Assembly: GCF_017893965.1 (NCBI RefSeq)
Contig: NZ_CP054142.1
Coordinates: 2,294,001 to 2,358,000 of the forward strand
DNA: 64,000 nucleotides
Reading direction: 5' to 3'
From: Treponema parvum
Lineage (GTDB): Bacteria; Spirochaetota; Spirochaetia; Treponematales; Treponemataceae
Below, in pieces: positions 52,387 to 61,382 of this stretch. The number at the start of each line of letters is the position of its first letter. Positions within the stretch are counted from its first letter, which is position 1. Under the pieces are notes generated by a model. That model was not told where the DNA came from. It did not search any database and worked only from the letters and a program-made list of their open reading frames with translations. A program made the translations under genes and the position numbers.

Positions 52387-54066
52387 CTAAAGCGTTACTC
52401 CGTTTTTAAAGATCGCTATCTCTCTATAACCGTTTATCTCGTTTCTTGCAGACTTTTTGCCGGAAGCCACATCGCATATGAGCTTTATAAGATCGTCTCT
52501 AACGCCGTCCACATTTCTGTCGAGCATCTGCGAGGCGTCAAAATCAATCCATCCTGATTTCTTTTCCGCCAAGGGATGATTGGTCGCAATCTTTATCGTC
52601 GGAACGGGAGCACCGAGAGGGGTTCCGCGTCCGGTAGTAAACAAAATAATGTGCGCGCCGGCAGCCGTCATATCCGTAGTTGAAACGATATCGTTTCCGG
52701 GGCCTTCCAAAAGGTTCAGTCCTTTTTTTGTAATCCTGTCGCCGTATTTAAGCACACCGCACACAGGCGCCTTTCCCCCTTTTTGAACACAACCCAGGGA
52801 TTTGTCTTCAAGCGTAGTGATTCCGCCCGCCTTATTGCCGGGAGAAGGATTTTCATACACTACCTGCCCGTGCTTGGTAAAATAATCTTTAAATCCGTTT
52901 ATAAGATCTACGGTTTGATTAAAAAGGTCGCGGTTTACACAGCGGTTCATAAGCATCTGCTCGGCGCCGAACATTTCAGGCACTTCCGTAAGCATTACGG
53001 AGCCGCCCATCGCGGTAAGAGCGTCGCACACTCGTCCCACCAAGGCGTTGGCGGTTATTCCGCTTAAACCGTCGGAACCTCCGCATTTCATTCCGAGTAC
53101 AAGCTCGTTCATAGGAACCTGTTTTCTCTTGAATTTTCCGGCATAAGAGGCCAACTCCGTCAAAAGTTTGCGTCCCTCGGAAATTTCATCGGCAAAGTCT
53201 TGAGCCTTTAAAAATTTTACACGCTCGGGATCAAAGCCGCCGAGCTCTTCCAAAAACTGCTCGCTTGTAATGTTTTCACATCCCAAACTGACAACTAAAA
53301 CCGCGCCCGCGTTAGGATGATGAACCAGATCCGCCAAAATTTTACGCGTCGTAGCGTGATCCTCGCTCATTTGAGAACAGCCGTAAGGATGCGACCACAC
53401 AAAAAATCCTTCCAGTCCGCCGTCTTCTTTAGGACCGACTTCTCCGCCGCAGAATTTTCCGTTTGCCCACATGGCAAGATTTTCTGAAATTTTATTTACG
53501 CAGCCGACGGTAGGAACGATCCAAACTTCGTTCCGCACTCCTATGCGGCCGTCGGCGCGTTTGTAGACATTTATGGACGGTATGTGTTCGCTGAAATAAG
53601 CTGTGTCTTTTTTCCACGATTCAAAGGCCTCTTTTGCGCCCTTTTCATCATAAGAATATGTGGCTTCTTCGGAAAGCAAGGTTCTTGTGTTGTGTACATG
53701 CACGTGAGAGCCTTTAAGGATGTCGGTTTTTGCAGCTCCGATCGGATAGCCGTATTTTATTATGGGCTCTCCGCTTTTTATGTTTTTTAAAGCGAATTTA
53801 TGACCCGCAGAAATTTCTTCTTTAAGCGTTACCTTCACTTCATTTGCATTACCGGAAGCCTCTACCGTTACATCTTCCCCCTTTTTAAGAGGGGAAAGGG
53901 CGACCGCTACGCTGTCCGAAGGGTGTATGCGTATAACTTTTTTTCCGTAGGTTTGCACTTCGTTTTCAAAAGCCGAGGATTCGGGAACGCCGCAGGCATC
54001 TTTGCGTTCCGCAAAACCGCCGCACGAACATTTACAATTTTCAGATTTATTACTCATAGCGTCCAT
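52387..54066 (-). CDS. uxaA: Altronate dehydratase
   Basis: 559 residues, above the usual length of about 495-500. Converts D-altronate to 2-keto-3-deoxygluconate. An unusual Cys-rich N-terminal tail of about 30 residues (NCKCSCGG) precedes the SAF domain (IRIHPSDSVAVALSPLKKGE, with GHKFALKNIKSGEPIIKYG). The UxaA core has IGVRNEVWIVPTVGCVN, MKCGGSDGLSGITANALVG and FTTGRGTPLGAPVPTIKIATN. It is the last gene of the minus-strand catabolic operon, 11 nt after uxaB. Confidence 0.95.
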   Translation of the reverse strand: MDAMSNKSENCKCSCGGFAERKDACGVPESSAFENEVQTYGKKVIRIHPSDSVAVALSPLKKGEDVTVEASGNANEVKVTLKEEISAGHKFALKNIKSGEPIIKYGYPIGAAKTDILKGSHVHVHNTRTLLSEEATYSYDEKGAKEAFESWKKDTAYFSEHIPSINVYKRADGRIGVRNEVWIVPTVGCVNKISENLAMWANGKFCGGEVGPKEDGGLEGFFVWSHPYGCSQMSEDHATTRKILADLVHHPNAGAVLVVSLGCENITSEQFLEELGGFDPERVKFLKAQDFADEISEGRKLLTELASYAGKFKRKQVPMNELVLGMKCGGSDGLSGITANALVGRVCDALTAMGGSVMLTEVPEMFGAEQMLMNRCVNRDLFNQTVDLINGFKDYFTKHGQVVYENPSPGNKAGGITTLEDKSLGCVQKGGKAPVCGVLKYGDRITKKGLNLLEGPGNDIVSTTDMTAAGAHIILFTTGRGTPLGAPVPTIKIATNHPLAEKKSGWIDFDASQMLDRNVDGVRDDLIKLICDVASGKKSARNEINGYREIAIFKNGVTL

Positions 54067-54077
54067 ATCTCAAAAAT

Positions 54078-55562
54078 TTATCGGTTGGCGACGGAATCGA
54101 GAGCTCTCTTTATTCCGTCTTTTTGAATTGCAGCCAAGTACCCTGCAACGGTTTCTTCAAGCCCTTCGTATTTTGTCAAATCCTCTTTCCAGAATTTTTC
54201 ATGCTTTAAAACCGCTTTTGCCAGTTCTTTGGGGTCACGGGTCTTTGCGTACAGGTCTTCAAAGAATTTAAGAGAATCCGTGTCGTCCTGCAATTTTACG
54301 GCAACTCCGCCTCTTTTATGAACGGTTGTCATTTCGCGGTCGGCCGTTACCTTTCCTTCGTACAAAGCGATTATAGAAGCAAGGTCAAACGCAAGAACTT
54401 GCGGAACCTTTCCTTCTTTTTTGATAAATCCCGTTACCGAAGGAAGATCGCGGACGGGGAATTTTGCCGTCGTGTTAAGAAGAATGCTTGAAAGTTCGTG
54501 TTTGATAAACGGATTTTCAAAACGCTCCAAAACATTATTCGCATAATCTTTGAGAGCCTCTTTATCGCCGTCCATAGACGGAATTATCTCGTCAAACAGG
54601 CCTTTTTTGATGAATTTTATCATGTTTTTGTCGATTATGCTTTCGCGGACGGTTTCAAGCCCGTAAAGATATGCGGGCGGCACAAACATCGTATGCGTGC
54701 CGTTTAATATGCGTACTTTGCGCGTGCGGTAAAAAGACATATCCTTTGTCCATATAACGTTCAGTCCCGCATCCTTTAGAGGAAGTTCCTTCGAAAGTTT
54801 ATCGAGGTCGCCCTGCGATTCAATGACCCACAGATGGAAAATTTCAGCCGAATCAAGAAGGTTGTCCTTGTATCCCTGTTCGCTGCAGATCTTTTCGGCT
54901 TCTTCTTTAGGATAGCCCGGAACGATGCGGTCGACCAAGCTGTTACAGAACATACAGGCTTCGTTCACCCATTTTGTAAAATCCGCTTCAAGGTTCCATT
55001 CTTTTGCGTAGTCAAGTATTATCCGTTTTAAATTATCGCCGTTTTTTTCGATCAATTCGCACGGAATAAAGACCAGTCCGCTGCTCGCAGAACCGTTAAA
55101 AGCTTTAAAGCGGCGGTACAAAAACTGACAGGCCTTTGCAGGAAACGATGCAGGCGGTTTGTCGTCCAATTTGCATCCCGGAGCGTAAGATATTCCGGCT
55201 TCCGTCGTATTTGAAACCACAAATCTAATGTCCGGGCTCTTGGCGTAAGCGATGTAATCGTCATATTGATCGTAAGCTTTTATACATTTACTCACGGACG
55301 TTATGACGCGACGCTCGTCAACTTTTTTTCCGTTTTGGATTCCGCGAAGAACGGTGGTATACAATCCTTTTTGTTCGTTTATCATATCGCTGAGCCCCCG
55401 CTGGAGCGGCTGAACGATTACGACGTTTCCGTTAAATTTTGTCTTTTCGTTGGCAACGTCGATCTGCCAATCGACAAACGCGCGCAGAAAGTTTCCTTCT
55501 CCGAATTGAAGAACTTTTTCAGGACGGGAAACAGGATTCTTTACGTCAACAATAGATTTCAT
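54078..55562 (-). CDS. uxaB: Tagaturonate reductase (altronate oxidoreductase)
   Basis: 494 residues of the polyol-specific long-chain (mannitol) dehydrogenase family. The N-terminal Rossmann part has LQFGEGNFLRAFVDWQID, and SNTTEAGISY is a typical UxaB block. The C-terminal catalytic helix has RVRILNGTHTMFVPPAYL (catalytic Lys is replaced by the family's usual pattern around NGxH). It reduces D-tagaturonate to D-altronate with NADH. GGAG precedes the start. Location between uxaA and the TRAP genes supports the assignment. Confidence 0.95.
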   Translation of the reverse strand: MKSIVDVKNPVSRPEKVLQFGEGNFLRAFVDWQIDVANEKTKFNGNVVIVQPLQRGLSDMINEQKGLYTTVLRGIQNGKKVDERRVITSVSKCIKAYDQYDDYIAYAKSPDIRFVVSNTTEAGISYAPGCKLDDKPPASFPAKACQFLYRRFKAFNGSASSGLVFIPCELIEKNGDNLKRIILDYAKEWNLEADFTKWVNEACMFCNSLVDRIVPGYPKEEAEKICSEQGYKDNLLDSAEIFHLWVIESQGDLDKLSKELPLKDAGLNVIWTKDMSFYRTRKVRILNGTHTMFVPPAYLYGLETVRESIIDKNMIKFIKKGLFDEIIPSMDGDKEALKDYANNVLERFENPFIKHELSSILLNTTAKFPVRDLPSVTGFIKKEGKVPQVLAFDLASIIALYEGKVTADREMTTVHKRGGVAVKLQDDTDSLKFFEDLYAKTRDPKELAKAVLKHEKFWKEDLTKYEGLEETVAGYLAAIQKDGIKRALDSVANR

Positions 55563-55674
55563 ATTAAGTCTCCTCTAATTTTAGTACGGCTATTGCATGC
55601 TCTATGATATAATAGTCTTTTTACGCTTTTTGACTACTGCTTTTACATGTTTTCGATCAATTAAAAAGCTTTTA

Positions 55675-56961
55675 TCAGTAGATCAGAGATACTAATCCCG
55701 TCGTAAACACGGGAACAAACGTAAACATAAGCAGATCGAAAAAGAGCAAAATATAAAAAGGCACCGCCTCTTTTATAAAATCCTTAGTCTTACAGCCGGT
55801 AATACTGCATGTAACGAACATAAGAGTTCCCATGGGCGGCGACAAAGCTCCTATGGCGTTATTGAAAATATACATCATCGCAAAATGAATTTCATCAATT
55901 CCGTAGGCGGCCGCAATGGGAGCCAAAAGGGGAACCAAAACTATCATAGACGCATTGCCTTCTATGAACATTCCGACCAGCAAAAGAAAGACGTTTACGA
56001 TCATTAAAAAAACATACTTACTCTTTATGGACGCTACTATCCATTCGGTAAGCTGCTGAGGAATTCTTTCTTTTGTGAGAACCCACGAAAACACGGTTGC
56101 AGACGCCACAATGAGCATTATCGAAGCCGTAGTAGCGGCCGTTTCCTTTAGACCAATTATCAGGTTTTTAACTTTCAGATCCTTGTAGCCGAACCCCAGA
56201 ATGATAGCGTAAATTATCGCAACAGCTCCGGCTTCCGTAGCCGTAAAAATACCGAGTCTTATGCCGCCTATGATTATGACGGGAAGACACAATGGGGCTA
56301 TGGCGGGAGGAACGACTTTTTTATAATCTTTGGCCGTCATCCGCGTTGTGCGAAGCGGCGCATATCCGCGGCGTTTGGAAAGCCATGAGACAAGCATCAT
56401 CATGGTTACGCAGAGGAAAAAGCCTACTCCAACTCCCGAAACAAACAGTTTGCCGATGGAAACATTTGCAATACACCCGTACAAAATCATAGCTATTCCG
56501 GGCGGAATCAAAGGCGTTATCATGGAAGACGTTGCGGTAACAACCGTAGAAAAAGCCTTGGAAAACCCTTTTTCTTCCATTTCGGGCACAAGCATTTTTG
56601 CTTCCATCGCGGCATCTGCAAGGTTCGATCCTGAAAGCCCGCCCATAAGGGTCGACAAAAGGACGTTGACCTGCGCCAATCCGCCGGTCATGCGGCCGGT
56701 TATCACGCTGCAAAAATCCATTATACGCCTTGTTACGCCCGTGTAATTCATAAATGTTCCGGCGCACACAAAGAACGGAACGGCAAGCAGGGAAATGCTT
56801 TCCGCTCCAGTTATCGCATGCTGAGCGAATACGATTTGATTTATTCCGGGATTAAAGACAAAGTATAGTATTGAACCTCCCAAAATCGAAATAAAAACCG
56901 GTACTTTTAGGAACAGCAAAAGGAGCATCGTCACTGCGGATAAAATAATTAAAAAATTCAT
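55675..56961 (-). CDS. dctM: TRAP transporter large permease DctM
   Basis: 428 residues, polytopic, with DctM-family blocks: VPFFVCAGTFMNYTGVTRRI, GGLSGSNLADAAMEAKMLVP, ITPLIPPGIAMILYG, FIEGNASMIVLVPLLAP, and IGALSPPMGTLMFV. It is the Na+-coupled translocation subunit for a carboxylated substrate delivered by DctP. The start overlaps dctQ by 4 nt. It is a paralogue of 62002-63285. Confidence 0.95.
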   Translation of the reverse strand: MNFLIILSAVTMLLLLFLKVPVFISILGGSILYFVFNPGINQIVFAQHAITGAESISLLAVPFFVCAGTFMNYTGVTRRIMDFCSVITGRMTGGLAQVNVLLSTLMGGLSGSNLADAAMEAKMLVPEMEEKGFSKAFSTVVTATSSMITPLIPPGIAMILYGCIANVSIGKLFVSGVGVGFFLCVTMMMLVSWLSKRRGYAPLRTTRMTAKDYKKVVPPAIAPLCLPVIIIGGIRLGIFTATEAGAVAIIYAIILGFGYKDLKVKNLIIGLKETAATTASIMLIVASATVFSWVLTKERIPQQLTEWIVASIKSKYVFLMIVNVFLLLVGMFIEGNASMIVLVPLLAPIAAAYGIDEIHFAMMYIFNNAIGALSPPMGTLMFVTCSITGCKTKDFIKEAVPFYILLFFDLLMFTFVPVFTTGLVSLIY

Positions 56962-57479
56962 TTCTCTTCCCCCTCTTGCGATCTTTCCATACTTTCTTTA
57001 GAGCGGTATTTTACCCTAAAATAGTTCCACAACATCACGATGCAAGAAACTGGCGCTATTCCGTAAACTATAGTATAAGGAATCCCCAACATGCTGGTGC
57101 TTCTGCCGCTTCTGACAAAAAGAGAAACAAATCCTATGCTTTGGTAAAACAGATACAAAAGAACTGCGACGACCACCGCGTCTATAAAAAACTCCGTCGC
57201 CTTTTGCAACTTGAGAGGAAACAGTTCCACAACCATTTCGATAGCGACATGATTTTTTGTCCTGAACGCGCCTCCTGCAGCGGCGAACACGATCCATACC
57301 ATACAGAAAAGCTGAACTTCTTCAAGCCACGTAAAGGGACTGCCCAGCACATAACGCATGATAACGCCTAAAAACGTTAATATTATAAGAACCGTAAGAG
57401 CCAAAGAAGCTACCATAAAATCCAAGTTCGACAATATCGCTCTTACTATTTTACATTTTTTTCCGCATTGCTTTTTCAT
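56958..57479 (-). CDS. dctQ: TRAP transporter small permease DctQ
   Basis: 173 residues with four transmembrane helices. DctQ block: RYVLGSPFTWLEEVQLFCMVWIVFAAAGGAFRTKNH. It stabilises DctM. The ATG follows AAGGG. It is separated from dctP by an 85-nt gap containing a hairpin (57528-57550). Confidence 0.93.
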   Translation of the reverse strand: MKKQCGKKCKIVRAILSNLDFMVASLALTVLIILTFLGVIMRYVLGSPFTWLEEVQLFCMVWIVFAAAGGAFRTKNHVAIEMVVELFPLKLQKATEFFIDAVVVAVLLYLFYQSIGFVSLFVRSGRSTSMLGIPYTIVYGIAPVSCIVMLWNYFRVKYRSKESMERSQEGEEK

Positions 57480-57527
57480 AATTACCCTTAAGAAAAATAT
57501 CTTTGACGAATCAAACTAAAAACAGAT

Positions 57528-57550
57528 AAGGCTGCAAATAATGCAGCCTT
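57528..57550 (-). terminator. Attenuator hairpin between dctP and dctQ
   Basis: Perfect 9-bp stem AAGGCTGCA/TGCAGCCTT with a 5-nt loop, 14 nt after the dctP stop. On the minus strand a partly T-rich sequence (ATCTGTTTTT) follows. Such an element would lower dctQM relative to dctP, or protect the dctP 3' end. Confidence 0.6.
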
Positions 57551-57564
57551 CACAATAAATCGAC

Positions 57565-58596
57565 TCAGTTTTCTCCCATCGCTTTTCTTACGGTTCGATA
57601 CAAGCCCTGAGACCAGCCGAATTGACTTCCTTTGTCATAAAACGGCATGGCCGCATCTCGGAATTCTTTTTGCAGAGCCGGCGTCATTTCTACAACCTGA
57701 ACGCCTTCCGCTTTCATTTTTTTCAAATAGTCGTCTTGCGCCGCATCCTGAAGCTTGTTGTTGTAAACGCCGGCTTCATTACCCGTTGAAACAAGAAGTT
57801 CTTGCTGGCTCTTCGTTAAAGAGTTAAACATGGCTGCGGAACATACCCATGTGGTAAAGTTTTTTACGTGTCCGTCCAAAATGAGATATTTTGCGACTTC
57901 CTGCAATTTACGGCCGTAAAGAGTAGACAGCGGATTTTCGGCTCCGTCGATCGTCTTTGACTGTAAGGCCTGGTAAACGTCGCCGAGGCTCATTCCCGTA
58001 GCGGCCGCGCCGAGCACGTTCATTCCTTCAGTCTGAATCTGATTTGAAGGAACGCGAATCTTCATGCCCTTAAGATCCTTTACGCTTTTTACAGGTTTAA
58101 CCGTTAAGGTGTGGCGATCGCCGTAGATCCAGTTTGAAGAGACAAGTTTAAGTCCTTTTTTCTCCAACAGACTGCTCTGCTGCTTGTACCAATCGCTTTC
58201 TATCAATTTCCAGCACTGATCCCAGTTTTCAAACAAAAAAGGACCGAATACTATACCCATATCCTTTACGCCGTAGTCGGCATAAAAGGCTCCGTCCGCC
58301 AATGTCATCACGGGCTCGCCTAAAAGCATGGAGTCGATAAGTTTATTCTTGCTGCCGAGTTGACTATCAGGAAACAGTTCGATTACCAAAGAGCCGTCTC
58401 CCTTTTCCGCAACAAGGCTCTGCCATTTTTTCAGAGCTTGTCCTACGGGCTCGGACATCGAATTTTCAAATCCTATCTGAATTGTCATCTTTTTGGCGGC
58501 GGACGATTCGTTCGCTCCGCCTGCAAAAACCATACCGACAACCGCAACACTCAACGCCAGAAAACACACAAATTTACGGCTTCCCTCTTTCAACAT
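57565..58596 (-). CDS. dctP: TRAP solute-binding protein DctP
   Basis: 343-residue periplasmic binding protein with a signal peptide (VAVVGMVFAGG). The DctP fold is seen in GFENSMSEPVGQALKKW, and KIRVPSNQIQTEGMNVLGA contains the Arg that normally binds the substrate carboxylate; VYQALQSKTIDGAENPLST is the hallmark block. It should bind a sugar acid; with uxaAB and an LgoD-like enzyme next door, tagaturonate, galacturonate or L-galactonate are the best guesses. GGAGG precedes the ATG. The leader is family A copy 4. Confidence 0.94.
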   Translation of the reverse strand: MLKEGSRKFVCFLALSVAVVGMVFAGGANESSAAKKMTIQIGFENSMSEPVGQALKKWQSLVAEKGDGSLVIELFPDSQLGSKNKLIDSMLLGEPVMTLADGAFYADYGVKDMGIVFGPFLFENWDQCWKLIESDWYKQQSSLLEKKGLKLVSSNWIYGDRHTLTVKPVKSVKDLKGMKIRVPSNQIQTEGMNVLGAAATGMSLGDVYQALQSKTIDGAENPLSTLYGRKLQEVAKYLILDGHVKNFTTWVCSAAMFNSLTKSQQELLVSTGNEAGVYNNKLQDAAQDDYLKKMKAEGVQVVEMTPALQKEFRDAAMPFYDKGSQFGWSQGLYRTVRKAMGEN

Positions 58597-58616
58597 TTAA
58601 ACCTCCTTAAAATTGC

Positions 58617-58682
58617 ACTAGGAAGAAAAATTTCAATTTTCGACCAGAGCAATTCGTGCGATCTTCGCGCACAGTTGATAAA
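58617..58682 (-). repeat. Family A structured leader, copy 4 (dctP)
   Basis: The minus strand reads AACTGTGCGC-gaagat-CGCACGAATTGC, then GGTCGAAAATTGAAATTTTTC, then TAGTGCAATTTTAAGGAGG. Both hairpins are present. The inner stem is changed (GAAAATT/AATTTTT, close to copy 2). The 3' end merges with the ribosome site. Confidence 0.65.
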
Positions 58683-58690
58683 CCAAGGAA

Positions 58691-58713
58691 ACTGTCCAAA
58701 TTTTTTGGACAGT
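58691..58713. promoter_or_regulatory. Perfect inverted repeat upstream of the dctP leader
   Basis: ACTGTCCAAA-ttt-TTTGGACAGT: 10-bp arms, 3-nt centre, in the 270-bp region between dctP and the dehydrogenase gene. The two-fold symmetry and position fit an operator for a LacI-, GntR- or IclR-type regulator of the island. A hairpin role is possible. No regulator gene is nearby in the window. The rest of 58714-58866 shows nothing else I recognise. Confidence 0.5.
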
Positions 58714-58866
58714 CCCAATTTTCACCAGTTATAATTCAAGTTTTCAAAGAAAACTAAAAACCCATTGCGCGCTGCTTATTTTTACCTAATAAACTTTTTT
58801 GACTACTGCTTTTCCTGCAAACCCGCGCCAGGCAAAATTCAAGGCGGGTTTGCAAATCGGAATTCT

Positions 58867-59886
58867 TTATGTAAAATCTATGAGAACTTTGAGCATGGTT
58901 CCTTGGTTTGCGTCAAAATCTCCGAATGCTTTTGCAGCGTCTTTAAATTTATAGACATTCGTAATTATCTTTTCCAAGGGCGCTTTTCCGGCTTTTACCA
59001 AATCGATCAGTTCTATAAAATCTTTTTTCAGCGCATTACGCGAACCGTAAACGTTCAGTTCTTTTTTTTGCAACAACGTAAAATTAAAATCGGCGTTTTT
59101 CTTTCCCACACCGATCTGAACAACACGCCCGCCGAAACAGGCGGCGTCTATACAATTTAAAAATGTGGAAGGAAGTCCAACAGCTTCCGCCGTTACGTCG
59201 AAACCGTTGCCGTCGGTTATTTTATTTACGGCTTTTAAAAAGGCTTCGGGATCCGTGTTTAAAATCGTGCCGTCTATTCCGAATTGTTTGGCGATTTCAA
59301 GCTTTTTTTCCGCAACATCGGAAATCCAAACCTTCGCACCCTTTGCCTTTGCAGCCACAGCTGCAAGAACGCCTATGGTTCCGGCTCCCATAACAAGGAC
59401 TCTTTCTCCTTCTTTTACGTTGCACCGTGAAATTCCGTGATAGGATATGCAAAACGGTTCGATAACTGCAAGAACTTTAGGATCAAGTCCCTTGCCGTCA
59501 TAAATACGTTCAAGCGGCATCGTTATATATTCTGCAAAACCGCCTTCCCTTTGAACGCCCATAGTCTGGTTGTCCATACATGCATTTACGATGCCGTGCC
59601 TGCAGGAATAGCACTTTGTGCAATTGAAATAAGGATTGCAGGTTACGATCATTCCCTTTTTAAGGCAGTATTTGTTTTCGTCTATTTCGACGATTTCGGC
59701 CGAAAACTCGTGCCCCGGAACACGCGGATAAGAAAAATATGCAAAAGTTCCTCTGTAAGATCCCAAATCGGATCCGCAAATTCCGCCGTACAGGGGTTTT
59801 AACAAGGCTTCTCCCGGCTTGCGGGTGGGTTTTTGAATATCCTTGATTACGACTTCTTTAGGATTATTAATACAAATAGCTTTCAT
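58867..59886 (-). CDS. Zinc-dependent dehydrogenase, LgoD (L-galactonate 5-dehydrogenase)-like
   Basis: 339-residue medium-chain dehydrogenase. Catalytic zinc: Cys in GICGSDLG and GHE. Structural zinc: NCTKCYSCRHGIVNAC with the C-x2-C-x2-C-x7-C spacing. NAD loop: VMGAGTIGVLAAV. Relatives are LgoD/YjjN (L-galactonate to tagaturonate), RspB and sorbitol dehydrogenases. With uxaB and uxaA in the same orientation, oxidation of L-galactonate to tagaturonate is the best-fitting reaction, but L-gulonate or another polyol acid cannot be excluded. GGGAG is 11 nt before the start. A 270-bp gap separates it from dctP. Confidence 0.85.
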   Translation of the reverse strand: MKAICINNPKEVVIKDIQKPTRKPGEALLKPLYGGICGSDLGSYRGTFAYFSYPRVPGHEFSAEIVEIDENKYCLKKGMIVTCNPYFNCTKCYSCRHGIVNACMDNQTMGVQREGGFAEYITMPLERIYDGKGLDPKVLAVIEPFCISYHGISRCNVKEGERVLVMGAGTIGVLAAVAAKAKGAKVWISDVAEKKLEIAKQFGIDGTILNTDPEAFLKAVNKITDGNGFDVTAEAVGLPSTFLNCIDAACFGGRVVQIGVGKKNADFNFTLLQKKELNVYGSRNALKKDFIELIDLVKAGKAPLEKIITNVYKFKDAAKAFGDFDANQGTMLKVLIDFT

Positions 59887-59953
59887 AGGCTATAACTCCC
59901 GTATCTTACTATATAACACGATAAAACATCACCGTGTATAAAAATACTATACC

Positions 59954-60110
59954 TTAACATACCTCGATGTCAAATTCTTTATAGGGAGCGGCTCTTGCAG
60001 CAAGTGTGATTTTTTTGCCTATTTCCGTGCCGCCCGCATACCCCTGCATCAGCCCATACCAGCCGCCCATATCCGTATTGACAAATTTCCAATCACGGTA
60101 AAGAATAGGG
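59954..60110 (-). pseudogene. C-terminal gene remnant, unknown family
   Basis: The minus-strand frame ends LAARAAPYKEFDIEVC-stop and contains WKFVNTDMGGWYGLMQGY. It uses ordinary codons and looks coding, but the homologous sequence stops around 60110, where the frame runs into the upstream flank of repeat family C. No start codon or N-terminal domain is visible. I do not recognise the family. I read it as the last 50 or so codons of a gene cut off by a rearrangement. Confidence 0.45.
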
Positions 60111-60179
60111 CATCTTAAAAAACTCGCGGTGCAAATGCCGCGGTTGAGCTTTGGGGTAGGACTAACCTTACCTTGCATA

Positions 60180-60262
60180 TCTTGTTTTTAAAACGCACCA
60201 TTTCATCGAACAACGAAACTGTCGAAAAATTTCGAGTTTTATCATCTCGAAATTGATATTAA
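60180..60262 (+). repeat. Family C leader repeat, copy 2 (second TRAP operon)
   Basis: Similar to 9719-9801 over about 83 bp. It contains a perfect 9-bp hairpin AATTTCGAG/CTCGAAATT (60228-60236 with 60246-60254). Upstream flanks of the two copies also share GGG-x-A/C-x-CTTWAAAAA and CGCGG words (60109-60130 against 9620-9640). It ends 51 nt before the dctP start. Confidence 0.65.
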
Positions 60263-60313
60263 AATCAATGGGGAAACGCATTAAAATGTCTTCCCCGCAA
60301 AGGAGAGAAAAAG

Positions 60314-61339
60314 ATGAAAAAGTTTTTAATCGGATTCATCTTGTTGGTTGGGCTTGTCGGGATCGTATCTGCAGCAGATGCAAAATCCGGCAATAAAAAA
60401 GCAGCTGCAAAGACTGTAAAAATTTCCGTAGGATACGAAAACGCCACTACGGAACCTGCAGCGAAGGCCGTAGAAATGTGGGCAAAGCTGGTTAAAGAAA
60501 GAAGCAACGGATCTATGGAACTCGCATTGTTCCCAAATTCCGCTCTCGGAAAAAAGACGGAACTCATCGATCAGATGATCACGGGCGAAGCTATGATCAC
60601 CGTTGCCGACGGAGCTTTTTTAGCGGAATACGGAGTTCCCGATTTCGGTATTTTTTATGCGCCGTTCGCATTTGAAACATGGGACGAAGTTTGGAAGGTT
60701 CTTGGAACTTCTTGGTATAGAGATCTTTGCAACACTTTGGCAAAAAAAGCCAACATACGCGTCTTAACTTCAAACTGGATCTACGGGGCGAGAGACATCA
60801 TATCCACTAAAAAAGTCGTAGTGCCCGCAGACCTCGCAGGTTTAAAGATGCGCGTTTCTCCGAACAAACTTTCGATAGACAGCTTTAAGTCCCTTGGAGC
60901 CGCCGCAATCGGAATGGATATGGGCGAAGTGTATCAGGCTTTGCAGTCAAAGACTATTGACGCCGTAGAAAATCCCGCGGCACCTCTTGCCAACAGATCT
61001 TTCCACGAAGTTGCAAAATATCTTTGCGAAGATCATCATATTCTTGCCGCTTCAATGTGGATCTGCGGAGAAAGATTCTTTAAAACTCTTTCGGCGGAAC
61101 AGCAGAAAATTCTTATGACAACGGCCGACGAAGCGGGGCTTTTCAACAACGAACTTCAATCCGCGGCGACGGAAGATGCAAAGAAAAAGATGATTGCCGC
61201 AGGCGTTACGATCACAACTCCCAACGCTGCAGAAAAAAAGGCATGGGTTGACGCCGCACAGAAATTCCTTAAAACGGGCGGGAAGTCTCTGGGTTGGTCC
61301 GACGGACTTTATGATTCCGTCCGCGCTGCAGTAAAATAA
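60314..61339 (+). CDS. dctP: TRAP solute-binding protein DctP (second system)
   Basis: 341 residues, signal peptide MKKFLIGFILLVGLVGIVSA. Paralogous to 57565-58596: VYQALQSKTIDAVENPAAP is shared, and the substrate Arg is in GLKMRVSPN. Many binding-site positions differ (for example around SNWIYGARDI), so a related but different acid is expected. A strong AAAGGAG ribosome site precedes the ATG. It heads a plus-strand operon with dctQ, dctM and a LarA-like gene. Confidence 0.94.
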   Translation: MKKFLIGFILLVGLVGIVSAADAKSGNKKAAAKTVKISVGYENATTEPAAKAVEMWAKLVKERSNGSMELALFPNSALGKKTELIDQMITGEAMITVADGAFLAEYGVPDFGIFYAPFAFETWDEVWKVLGTSWYRDLCNTLAKKANIRVLTSNWIYGARDIISTKKVVVPADLAGLKMRVSPNKLSIDSFKSLGAAAIGMDMGEVYQALQSKTIDAVENPAAPLANRSFHEVAKYLCEDHHILAASMWICGERFFKTLSAEQQKILMTTADEAGLFNNELQSAATEDAKKKMIAAGVTITTPNAAEKKAWVDAAQKFLKTGGKSLGWSDGLYDSVRAAVK

Positions 61340-61347
61340 GAAGGTTT

Positions 61348-61380
61348 AAAAGCCGCCGCTGAGACATCGCGGCGTCTTTT
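61348..61380 (+). terminator. Attenuator hairpin between dctP and dctQ (second system)
   Basis: AAAAG[C]CGCCGC pairs with GCGGCG[T]CTTTT (one mismatch), 9-nt loop. It ends in TTTT. It lies 8 nt after the dctP stop, in the same place as the hairpin of the first TRAP system, although the sequences are unrelated. Confidence 0.65.
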
Positions 61381-61382
61381 AA

